A DNA stretch of 18,023 nt, from the NCBI GenBank assembly GCA_026129385.1, contig JAHCIE010000028.1:1-18023 (forward strand). The letters are read 5' to 3'. The notes beneath the pieces were generated by a model that was given only the letters and a program-made list of their open reading frames with translations, was not told where the DNA came from and did not search any database. Shown piece by piece: positions 1 through 6,511 of this stretch (position 1 is the first letter of the stretch; each line of letters opens with the position of its first letter). This DNA comes from Anaerolineae bacterium (lineage in GTDB: Bacteria; Chloroflexota; Anaerolineae; Epilineales; JAHCIE01). Both the position numbers and the translations under genes were made by a program.

Positions 1-60
1 GTCGATCTGGGTCAGCAGCTCTTTGAGATCGCGGGCATTGGTATCTTCGTAAACGGCCAT
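1..60 (-). CDS. Partial CDS, N-terminal 20 residues of an unidentified protein
   Basis: The reverse strand starts with ATG at 60 and reads MAVYEDTNARDLKELLTQID before the window ends, with no stop. A good Shine-Dalgarno (GGGAGG) lies 8 nt upstream of the ATG, so this looks like a true gene start. Twenty residues are too few to assign a family. The pattern 'ARDLKELLxxID' resembles the start of DUF262/GmrSD-type nuclease proteins, but that is a guess from memory of the family. The rest of the gene lies outside the window. Confidence 0.6.
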   Translation of the reverse strand, partial: MAVYEDTNARDLKELLTQID

Positions 61-372
61 AAGGCGCGCCTCCCAATTCCAGGGCACAGGCGAAACGGAA
101 ACACAGGAATTGGTGCAAGTTTGCCACCATTGACACGCAGCGGCAAGTGGCATGCCGAAACAGGCAGGGCACACGGTTGATAAGGCCAGGCATCGCGCCT
201 AGACTCGCCCTCATGACGCAGACCGCAGCCTGCATAGGAACTTATGGCATGCGTGTGATTCTGGAATTGCCGCAAGCAACGTCAAGCACTACCGCCTCAT
301 TCAAGGGCTAGCGCTTCGCCAACCGTATGGAAAATAGGCCGGCACGTCAGTGGTGAATTGTACAGTGACGCA
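61..372. other. Intergenic stretch without a recognisable gene
   Basis: About 310 bases separate the start of the partial minus-strand gene from the hairpin behind acs. I see no ORF with a plausible start, RBS and protein-like composition on either strand. It should hold the promoter of the gene starting at 60, but I find no convincing -35/-10 pair. Its base composition is less GC-rich than the neighbouring genes. Confidence 0.5.
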
Positions 373-410
373 GAGCGGCCCCCATCTTGGCATGGAGGCC
401 GCTCCTTTTT
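373..410. terminator. Hairpin with T-run downstream of acs
   Basis: Perfect 8-bp inverted repeat GAGCGGCC (373-380) / GGCCGCTC (397-404). The loop holds a second 4-bp pairing (CCAT 382-385 with ATGG 392-395). On the plus strand it is followed by CTTTTT (405-410). On the acs (minus) strand the same run is an A-tract before the stem and there is no T-tract after it. It lies about 38 nt past the acs stop codon. It may act as a bidirectional terminator; as a terminator for acs alone it would be imperfect. Confidence 0.5.
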
Positions 411-435
411 AGTCCTCGGTCCTTTGTCCTTCGTC
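411..435. repeat. Heptanucleotide tandem repeat (GAAGGAC family), copy 1
   Basis: Between the hairpin and the acs stop codon the plus strand shows about three and a half heptads: gtcctcg, gtccttt, gtccttc, then gtc. On the minus strand this reads as GACGAAG/GACAAAG/GACCGAG. A near-identical block lies at 15810-15834, again just past the stop codon of a minus-strand gene and next to a hairpin. Function unknown. Confidence 0.6.
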
Positions 436-441
436 GTATCC

Positions 442-2367
442 CTACTCCTCCAGCGTCGAGACGTCGCCCTCCGCCATGCCCAGCGCGCGCGCCTTCAGCA
501 CGCGGCGCATGATCTTGCCGCTACGTGTCTTGGGCAACGTGCTGGGGAAGTATATCTTGTCGGGCGAAGCGATGGGGCTGATCTCCCGCCGCACGTGGAG
601 TTTCAGGTCCTCGGCCAGGGCGTCGCTGGCCTGATAGCCGTTGCGCAGCAGCACCCAGCAATGGATGCCCTGCCCCTTGACCTCATCGGGCAGGCCGATG
701 GCGGCCGCCTCAGCCACCGCCGGGTGGCTGACCAGCGCGCTCTCGATCTCCGCCGTACCCAGGCGGTGGCCCGACACATTGATCACATCGTCAATACGGC
801 CGATAACCCAGAAGTAGCCGTCGGCATCCTTGCGGGCCGCGTCGCCCGCCAGATAGACGCCGGGGAACTTGCCCCAGTACGTATTGACGTAGCGGTCAGG
901 GTCGCCGTAGATACCCGCCAGCATCGCCGGCCAGGGATGCTTGATGACCAGGAAACCCTCCTGGTCAGCTTCGGTGGACTCGCCGTTCTCGTCCACCACA
1001 TCCGCCACAATGCCGGGGAACGGCCGTGTCGCCGAGCCAGGCTTGAGGGCGCGGGCCGGCGTCGGCGTGATCATGAACGCGCCCGTCTCCGTCTGCCACC
1101 ACGTGTCGATGACGGGGCAACGGTTCTGCCCGACGTAGCGATAGTACCAGCGCCAGGCTTCGGGGTTGATAGGTTCCCCCACCGTCCCCAGCACCTTCAG
1201 GGTTGACAGGTCATGGCGCTTGGGCCACGCCGGGCCGAAGCGCATCAGGCCCCGAATGGCGGTCGGCGCGGTGTAGAAGTGGCTGATGCCGTACTTGGCA
1301 ATGAGCTGCCACCAGCGGTCGGGGTAGGGGAAGTTAGGCGCGCCCTCATACATGAAGGACGTCAGCCCCAGGATCAGCGGCGCGTAGACGATATAGCTAT
1401 GGCCCGTGACCCAGCCCGGGTCGGCAGCGCACCACCAGCGGTCCTCGTCGCTCACGTCGAAGGCGTACTTGAGGGTGCTGGCAATGCCGACCTGGTAGCC
1501 GCCGTGGAGATGGACCAGGCCCTTGGGCTTGCCGGTCGAGCCGGACGTGTACAGCATGTACAGCGGGTCGGTGGCTTCCATCACCTCGGTCTCGCTGCTG
1601 GTCATGGCGATGGGCAGACTCATCAGGTCGTGGTACCAGAAGTCGCGACCCGCCTCCATGTTGACGGCATTATTGGCGCGCTGGACGACGATAACCTTCT
1701 CGACGACCGGACTGCGCCGAATCGCCGCGTCCACAATCGTCTTGAGGTCGATGACCTTGCCACGCAGCCAGTTGCCATCCTGAGTGATGAGCACGCGGCT
1801 CTGAGCATCCTCGATGCGGTCGCCCAGCGCGTTCTCGGAAAAGCCGCCGAAGACCACACTGTGAATCGCGCCGATCTTGGCGCAGGCCAGCATGGCTACC
1901 ATAATCTCTGGGATGCGGCCCATGTAGATGGTAACGCGGTCGCCCTTCTTGACGCCCATGCCGCGCAGGACGTTGGAGAACTTGTTCACCTCGCGGTTGA
2001 GAGCGTAGTAGGACATGGTCCGCGAGTCGCCCGGCTCGCCCTCCCAGATCAGGGCCAGCTTGTTCTTGCGCCAGGTCTTCACATGGCGGTCGAGGGCGTT
2101 GAGGACGATGTTAGTCTTGCCGCCCACGAACCAGCGATAGAAGGGGGCGCGGCTATCGTCCAGCACGCGGTCCCACTTCTTGTACCAGTCCAACCCTTCC
2201 GCCTGACTCTCCCAGAAGGCCGGGATATCCTTGACGGACTCGGCGTAGAAGGCATCGGGATCCTTGATGTAGGAATGCTCGACGACGCCAGGGTCGGGCA
2301 CGTACACTTCGTGCTCGGCCTCCTCGATGTCGGCGACACGCCGAGCTTCTAGAACCAGGTCCGACAT
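442..2367 (-). CDS. acs: Acetyl-CoA synthetase (AMP-forming)
   Basis: Converts acetate, ATP and CoA to acetyl-CoA through acetyl-AMP; cytoplasmic member of the ANL superfamily. The 641 residues match the family's usual 640-660. The N-terminal ACAS domain (about 30-90) carries FWESQAEGLDWYKKWDRVLD. ATP-binding loop YTSGSTGKPKG is at 273-283, WWQTETG (acetate pocket) at 423-429, YLAGDA with ribose-binding Asp509, hinge/A8 region GRIDDVINVSGHRLGTAEIE at 523-542, and PKTRSGKIMRR with catalytic Lys618, the lysine acetylated in well-studied Acs proteins. The ORF extends to 2412, but I chose ATG 2367 because AGAGGAGG lies just upstream and a strong promoter would start transcription near 2414. It appears to be a single-gene transcript. 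Very confident in the function. Confidence 0.97.
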   Translation of the reverse strand: MSDLVLEARRVADIEEAEHEVYVPDPGVVEHSYIKDPDAFYAESVKDIPAFWESQAEGLDWYKKWDRVLDDSRAPFYRWFVGGKTNIVLNALDRHVKTWRKNKLALIWEGEPGDSRTMSYYALNREVNKFSNVLRGMGVKKGDRVTIYMGRIPEIMVAMLACAKIGAIHSVVFGGFSENALGDRIEDAQSRVLITQDGNWLRGKVIDLKTIVDAAIRRSPVVEKVIVVQRANNAVNMEAGRDFWYHDLMSLPIAMTSSETEVMEATDPLYMLYTSGSTGKPKGLVHLHGGYQVGIASTLKYAFDVSDEDRWWCAADPGWVTGHSYIVYAPLILGLTSFMYEGAPNFPYPDRWWQLIAKYGISHFYTAPTAIRGLMRFGPAWPKRHDLSTLKVLGTVGEPINPEAWRWYYRYVGQNRCPVIDTWWQTETGAFMITPTPARALKPGSATRPFPGIVADVVDENGESTEADQEGFLVIKHPWPAMLAGIYGDPDRYVNTYWGKFPGVYLAGDAARKDADGYFWVIGRIDDVINVSGHRLGTAEIESALVSHPAVAEAAAIGLPDEVKGQGIHCWVLLRNGYQASDALAEDLKLHVRREISPIASPDKIYFPSTLPKTRSGKIMRRVLKARALGMAEGDVSTLEE

Positions 2368-2420
2368 GGCAAAATCCTCCTCTAAGAGTAACATCGGCGG
2401 CTGTGTCACCAAACGCAGGT

Positions 2421-2450
2421 ATTGTAAGCAAGGTAAGGTGGTCTAGTCAA
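2421..2450 (-). promoter_or_regulatory. Sigma-70-type promoter of acs
   Basis: On the minus strand, -35 TTGACT (2450-2445) is followed after an 18-bp spacer by -10 TACAAT (2426-2421). Each hexamer matches the consensus at 5 of 6 positions. The predicted start near 2414 gives a leader of about 47 nt that includes the AGGAGG site before ATG 2367. Confidence 0.7.
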
Positions 2451-2532
2451 GACGATTACCCGTCCCCCCTCTGCCGTCCGTCAATACGCACAGGGCAGCG
2501 CCCCCATCTCCCGCCGCCAGGCGGAGACAGCA

Positions 2533-2559
2533 ACGCCCCCGACTCACAGCCGGGGGCGT
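2533..2559 (-). terminator. Terminator-like hairpin downstream of mdh
   Basis: Perfect 9-bp stem ACGCCCCCG (2533-2541) / CGGGGGCGT (2551-2559) with a 9-nt loop, starting about 24 nt after the mdh stop. The sequence after the stem on the minus strand is TTGCTGTC, so there is no strong U-tract. Its place between mdh and the acs promoter suggests it insulates the two transcripts. Confidence 0.55.
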
Positions 2560-2582
2560 AAACAGCAAGCGACAGCCTCGGA

Positions 2583-3527
2583 CTACGCGGGCTTCACCTG
2601 CACCAGCGCGCCCATCGTGCCGCGAATCAGCTCGACAGACTTGTCCAGCGCGGCGCGCTCCTCGGCGTCCAGATCGACCTCGATGATCTCCTCGACGCCG
2701 TTGCGGCCCAGCTTGGCCATCACGCCGAAGTACATGTCCTTCAGCCCGTACTCGCCGTCCAGGTAGGCAGCCACAGGCACGATCAGCTTGCGGTCGTTGA
2801 GAATGGCCTCCACCATCTGCGCGCTCGCCGCGCCGGGGGCATAGTACGCGCTCGTGCCGAGCAACTGCACGACCTCGCCGCCGCCCTTGCGGGTGCGCTC
2901 CACGATGGCGTCAAGCCTCGCCTTCGACAGGGCCTTAGTCAGGGGCACGCCGCCCACCGTCGCCGACCGCACCAGCGGCACCATCTCGTCGCCGTGGCCG
3001 CCGATAGTGAAGGCCTGCACGCTGTTGACGGAGACGTTGAGCTCCTCGGCGATGAAGGTCCGGAAGCGCGCGCTGTCGAGGATGCCCGCCTGGCCCATGA
3101 TGTGGTTCCTGGCGAAGCCGCTGGTCTTGTAGGCGACGTAGGCCATCGTATCCAGCGGGTTGGTGACCATGATGACGACGGCGTTGGGCGAGGTGCGCTT
3201 GACCTCGTTCATCACGTCCACGACGACCTCTTCGTTCTTGGCGACCAGGTCTTCGCGGCTCATGCCAGGCTTGCGGGGAAAGCCGCCGGTAAACACAATC
3301 ACGTCCGAGCCTTCGGTTGGCCCGTAGTCGGTCGTGCCGATGATGCGGCTGTCATAGCCCATAATCGGGCCGCACTGGAGCAGGTCGAGCGCCTTGCCGG
3401 CCGGCATCGTCCCGGCGGCCGGGATGTCCTTGAGGACGATATCGCCCAGATTCATGGGCGCCAACCACAACGCGCAGCTCGCGCCGACATTGCCGGCGCC
3501 GATGATTGTAATTTTGTTGCGAGCCAT
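2583..3527 (-). CDS. mdh: Malate dehydrogenase (NAD-dependent, LDH-like type)
   Basis: Oxidises malate to oxaloacetate in the TCA cycle; cytoplasmic. The 314 residues fit the tetrameric, LDH-like MDH class. The Rossmann loop GAGNVG is at 11-16. 'LKDI' near 32-35 supplies the acidic residue that selects NAD over NADP. The active-site loop PRKPGMSREDL has Arg in the substrate-specificity position (lactate dehydrogenases carry Gln there). VTNPLD and the catalytic His motif GGHGDEMVPL follow. Start ATG 3527 is preceded by AAGGAG at good spacing. It is divergent from the transporter at 3650, with its own promoter in the shared gap, and is followed by a GC-rich hairpin. No sign of damage. Confidence 0.96.
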   Translation of the reverse strand: MARNKITIIGAGNVGASCALWLAPMNLGDIVLKDIPAAGTMPAGKALDLLQCGPIMGYDSRIIGTTDYGPTEGSDVIVFTGGFPRKPGMSREDLVAKNEEVVVDVMNEVKRTSPNAVVIMVTNPLDTMAYVAYKTSGFARNHIMGQAGILDSARFRTFIAEELNVSVNSVQAFTIGGHGDEMVPLVRSATVGGVPLTKALSKARLDAIVERTRKGGGEVVQLLGTSAYYAPGAASAQMVEAILNDRKLIVPVAAYLDGEYGLKDMYFGVMAKLGRNGVEEIIEVDLDAEERAALDKSVELIRGTMGALVQVKPA

Positions 3528-3577
3528 GCTACCTCTCCTTCGAGACGGGGATTGGGAAACAAGGGTGGACCGGGCGA

Positions 3578-3606
3578 ATTATAGCATGCTTTGACGCCCC
3601 TTGCTA
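3578..3606 (-). promoter_or_regulatory. Promoter of mdh with perfect TATAAT
   Basis: A perfect TATAAT lies on the minus strand at 3583-3578, preceded by GC (GCTATAAT). The predicted start is near 3571, giving a leader of about 44 nt. The -35 region at 17-bp spacing (TAGCAA, 3606-3601) is weak. It overlaps the divergent promoter for the transporter, so the two could interfere or share a regulator. Confidence 0.6.
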
Positions 3607-3619
3607 TCTGCGGCATACT
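3591..3619 (+). promoter_or_regulatory. Promoter of the UMF1 transporter
   Basis: TTGACG (3591-3596, 5 of 6) and CATACT (3614-3619, 4 of 6) are separated by 17 bp on the plus strand. It would start transcription near 3626, ahead of AAGGAG (3638-3643) and ATG 3650. It interleaves with the mdh promoter on the other strand. Confidence 0.6.
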
Positions 3620-3649
3620 CGCTCCACCCTGACCGCGAAGGAGTCCCGC

Positions 3650-4930
3650 ATGGCCGCCATCACCACCCAGGCAGCAGGCGAACGCCGTATCCCGTTTGCC
3701 TCCGTCGCCAGTTGGATTCTGTACGACCTGGCGAACACCATCTTCAGCCTGAACATCGTCAGCCTGTACTTCCCGCTGTGGGTCGTGAACGCCATGGGCG
3801 GCACCGACCAGCAGTTCGGCAACGCCACCGCCCTCTCCATGGCCCTCATGTTCGTCAGCGCGCCCATCATTGGCGCGCTATCCGACCAGGCCCCGCGCCG
3901 CCTGCCGTTCCTCACCGTCAGCACCTTGCTGGCCGTGACCTTCACGATGTTGCTCGGCATGGGCGGCCTGGCGTTGTCGCTGGTCTTCTTCATCGCCGCC
4001 AACTACTTCTACCAGGCGGGCCTCATCTTCTACGACGCCCTGCTGCCCGAGGTCAGCACCGAGGCGACCCGCGGCCGCGTCGGCGGGTTAGGCGTAGGCC
4101 TGGGCTACTTCGGCTCCTTCATCGGCATCGGCACGGGGTTGCTCCTGCTGGAACGCCTGGACCTCGGCTACCAGGCCGTCTTCCGCGCGACGGCCCTGCT
4201 CTTCCTGCTCTTTGCCTTGCCCATCTTCTTCTTCCTCAAAGAGCGGCCCCGCAGAGTCGAACCCTTCAATCTGGGTGCGGTGAATCGCGCCTTCGCCGAG
4301 ATTCGCACCACCCTGAGCCGCACCAGTCACTACCCCGGCCTGGGCCGCTTCCTCATCGGGCGTGTCTTCTACGCCGACGCCGCCAACACCGTCATCGCCT
4401 TCATGGGCATCTACGTCACCAACGAACTCGGCTTCACCAGCGGCCAGGCCCAGATCATCCTGCTTCTTGGCATCGTCGGGGCCATCGCCGGCGGCCTCAT
4501 CGGCGGCTTCATCGTCGACCACATCGGCCCCAAAAAGACCCTCAACCTCTTCCTCATCATGTGGATGATCGTCTTCGCCCTGGCCTTCGGCATCCCCACC
4601 TTCGGCCTGCCCTCCGCCCTGTTCTGGGCCGTCGGCCTGTTCGCGGGCTTCGCCCTCGGCGGCACGTGGAGCGCCGACCGCCCCTACATGCTGCGCCTGT
4701 CGCCGCCCCGCTACGTGGGCCAGTTCTATGGCCTATACGCCATGGTCGGCCGCTTCGCTGCCATCATCGGCCCCTTCCTGTGGGGCTTCATCGTCAATAC
4801 CCTTGACCTCGGCCGCCCGGTGGCCATCCTGAGCCTGCTGGTAATGACCGCCATCTCCTTCGTCATCCTCCAGGGCGTGTCCGACACGCCGCGCTCGTGG
4901 GGGCCAGACGACTTGCCGGAGCCGGCGTGA
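3650..4930 (+). CDS. MFS transporter, UMF1 (Atg22-like) family
   Basis: Inner-membrane carrier of 426 residues, the usual length for a 12-helix MFS protein. The N-terminal SWILYDLANTIFSLNI (21-36) is the UMF1/Atg22 signature ('W.LYDwANs.f'). Loop 2-3 has GALSDQAPRRLPFL (75-88), loop 4-5 has 'FYDALLPEV....RGRVGGLG' (127-147, typical of UMF1), and the second-half MFS loop is GGFIVDHIGPKKTL (285-298). Characterised Atg22 exports amino acids from the yeast vacuole; bacterial UMF1 substrates are generally unknown, so I assign none. ATG 3650 has AAGGAG six bases upstream. The gene is divergent from mdh. Confidence 0.93.
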   Translation: MAAITTQAAGERRIPFASVASWILYDLANTIFSLNIVSLYFPLWVVNAMGGTDQQFGNATALSMALMFVSAPIIGALSDQAPRRLPFLTVSTLLAVTFTMLLGMGGLALSLVFFIAANYFYQAGLIFYDALLPEVSTEATRGRVGGLGVGLGYFGSFIGIGTGLLLLERLDLGYQAVFRATALLFLLFALPIFFFLKERPRRVEPFNLGAVNRAFAEIRTTLSRTSHYPGLGRFLIGRVFYADAANTVIAFMGIYVTNELGFTSGQAQIILLLGIVGAIAGGLIGGFIVDHIGPKKTLNLFLIMWMIVFALAFGIPTFGLPSALFWAVGLFAGFALGGTWSADRPYMLRLSPPRYVGQFYGLYAMVGRFAAIIGPFLWGFIVNTLDLGRPVAILSLLVMTAISFVILQGVSDTPRSWGPDDLPEPA

Positions 4931-4942
4931 GGAGGCTATACT
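4913..4942 (+). promoter_or_regulatory. Promoter of the antitoxin gene
   Basis: TTGCCG (4913-4918, 4 of 6), an 18-bp spacer and TATACT (4937-4942, 5 of 6, preceded by GC) overlap the 3' end of the transporter gene. The predicted start near 4949 is 25 nt before ATG 4974. YefM/Phd antitoxins normally repress their own promoter, so operator sites would be expected here; I see no clear palindrome. Confidence 0.5.
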
Positions 4943-4973
4943 TACCGTATGAAATCCCTGGTGAGGCGGTTGT

Positions 4974-5262
4974 ATGATTGAGACAACCTACGCCCACGTT
5001 GCGGCTCATCTTGAGCAGATTATGGATGAGGTCAGTCAGAACCGCGATATCGTCATCGTGCAGCGAGCCGAGGGCGACGATGTGGCGCTGATTGCGGCTG
5101 ACGAACTGCGCGGCCTGTTGGAGACGGCCCACCTCCTACGTCCCCCCCAAGAACGCCGAGCGCCTTCTGGCGGCCCTCTCTCGCGCTCAACAACAGCGTG
5201 TAGCGCCTCAATCCGTGGATGATCTGCGGCACGAGGTTCTCCATGACGAGTCGACGCCCTAG
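4974..5262 (+). pseudogene. Phd/YefM-family antitoxin, frameshifted at a C7 run
   Basis: Antitoxins of this family bind their own promoter through the N-terminus and neutralise a RelE/YoeB-type toxin through the C-terminus. The first frame gives MIETTYAHVAAHLEQIMDEV, then IVIVQRAEGDDVALIAADEL and LLETAHLLRPP, which is a clear YefM pattern. At seven consecutive C (5142-5148) the frame breaks. Skipping one C gives the expected continuation KNAERLLAALSRAQQQ, then SVDDLRHEV, ending at TAG 5260-5262. As written, the unshifted frame runs to 5222 with an unrelated tail. The corrected protein is about 95 residues, normal for the family. The break could be real, a phase-variable homopolymer, or a sequencing error. 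RBS GTGAGG lies at 4961-4966. Confidence 0.8.
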
Positions 5263-5308
5263 CGGTGTGGAGGTGTCTCCTCAACGCGTAGCGGTGTTCC
5301 AGTACTGA
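5243..5308 (+). CDS. 21-codon ORF overlapping the antitoxin end; possible toxin remnant
   Basis: ATG 5243 lies inside the last codons of the antitoxin in another frame, the usual place for a partner toxin start. It reads MTSRRPSGVEVSPQRVAVFQ and stops at 5306-5308. 'VEVSPQ.VAVF' is reminiscent of the first beta-strand and helix of RelE/ParE toxins, but 21 codons are far too few. There is no room for a toxin before queG at 5324. It may be a truncated toxin gene or chance. Confidence 0.2.
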   Translation: MTSRRPSGVEVSPQRVAVFQY

Positions 5309-5323
5309 ACCAACCCCTGTCGT

Positions 5324-6511
5324 ATGGACACACCCCTGACCCTGTTTGACATCGACGCAGTGCGCCTCAAGGCGGACCTCCTCGCCGAGGCGCGCCGCCT
5401 GGGCTTCGACCTGGTGCGCGTCACCACCGCCGCGCCCTTCCCCCACACGCAGCGCGTCCTCGAAGAGCGCATCCAGGCCGGGCTGATGGACGGCCTGCCG
5501 TGGTTCAATCTGGAGCGGGCGCGGGTGGCAGGCGACCCCACCAACCTGATGCCCGCTGTGCGGTCCATCGTCGCCGTCGCCATCGACTACCTCTGCGACG
5601 GCGACACCGACGCCAGCGCCCCCGGCGCACCGGCCGGCCGCGTCGCCCGCTACGCCTGGGGCCTCGACTACCACACCGTCTTCCGCCAACGGCTCCGCGC
5701 CCTGCACCGCTGGGTCGAGGCGCAGCTGGGGCGGCCAGTGGACATGCGCGCCCTGGCCGACACGGCGCGCATCACCGACCGCGCCATCGCCCAACGCGCG
5801 GGCCTGGGCTGGTACGGCAAGAATACCAACCTTCTCACCCACGAACATGGCTCGTGGGTGCTGCTGGGCGAGCTACTGCTGGACGTGGCGTTGCCGCCCG
5901 ACCCCCCCCTCAAGACCCACTGCGGCGCGTGCGACGCCTGCCTGCCCGCCTGCCCGACCGGCGCCCTCGTCGCGCCCGGCGTGCTGGACAACGCGCGCTG
6001 CATCTCCTACCTGACCATCGAGCACAAAGGCCCCATCCCCCGCGACCTGCGGCCCCTTATGGGAAACTGGGTCTTCGGCTGTGACGTATGCCAGGACGCC
6101 TGCCCGGTGAACCGTCGCCGCACACCCAGCAACCACCCAGAGTTCATGCCGCGCCCCGCCGTCGGCTCCAGCCCCGCCCTGATTCCCCTCCTGGCCCTCA
6201 GCCAGGACGACTTTCGCGCCCGCTTCCAGGGCAGCCCCATCCGCCGTGCGACCTGGGCGGGCCTGCGCCGCAACGTGTGCATTGCCCTGGGCAACAGTGG
6301 CGACCTGACCGCCGTCCCCGCCCTCATCGACGCCCTGAACGGCGAGCCGCCCCTCGTGCGCGGCCACGCCGCCTGGGCGCTGGGGCGGCTGAGCGGCGCA
6401 GACGCCCTCGCCGCCCTCGCCCGCCGCGCTGCCGTCGAGGAAGATCCGTGGGCGCTGGAAGAGATTCGCCTCGCACTACCGTCGGGTGCGCCACGGGAGA
6501 TAGTATGCTAG
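5324..6511 (+). CDS. queG: Epoxyqueuosine reductase
   Basis: Last step of queuosine synthesis: cobalamin-dependent reduction of epoxyqueuosine to queuosine in tRNA wobble position 34; cytoplasmic Fe-S enzyme. The 395 residues start LKADLLAEARRLGFDLVRVT (15-34). ADTARITDRAIAQRAGLGWY (145-164) holds the conserved catalytic Asp146 by family alignment. Two 4Fe-4S binding segments follow: CGACDACLPACP (Cys200, 203, 206, 210) and CDVCQDACP (Cys253, 256, 260). The C-terminal part (about 325-385) has a HEAT-like repeat, as in full-length QueG. ATG 5324 has no evident Shine-Dalgarno, so the start is less certain than the identity. Its last codons overlap the next gene by 7 nt. Confidence 0.95.
   Translation: MDTPLTLFDIDAVRLKADLLAEARRLGFDLVRVTTAAPFPHTQRVLEERIQAGLMDGLPWFNLERARVAGDPTNLMPAVRSIVAVAIDYLCDGDTDASAPGAPAGRVARYAWGLDYHTVFRQRLRALHRWVEAQLGRPVDMRALADTARITDRAIAQRAGLGWYGKNTNLLTHEHGSWVLLGELLLDVALPPDPPLKTHCGACDACLPACPTGALVAPGVLDNARCISYLTIEHKGPIPRDLRPLMGNWVFGCDVCQDACPVNRRRTPSNHPEFMPRPAVGSSPALIPLLALSQDDFRARFQGSPIRRATWAGLRRNVCIALGNSGDLTAVPALIDALNGEPPLVRGHAAWALGRLSGADALAALARRAAVEEDPWALEEIRLALPSGAPREIVC

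Noticed and set aside
358..1206. Long open frame (282 codons) on the plus strand
   Set aside because: It lies opposite acs, whose motifs are unmistakable; Arg/Ala/His-rich composition typical of an antisense shadow in GC-rich DNA.
1213..2352. 379-codon plus-strand frame
   Set aside because: Also antisense to acs; no RBS and no recognisable domain.
3601..4806. 401-codon plus-strand frame overlapping the transporter
   Set aside because: Arg/His/Pro-rich alternative frame of the MFS gene, without a plausible start.
6088..6504. Upstream extension of the glycosyltransferase frame
   Set aside because: Extremely Arg/Pro-rich and fully inside queG; ATG 6505 with GGGAG upstream is the better start.
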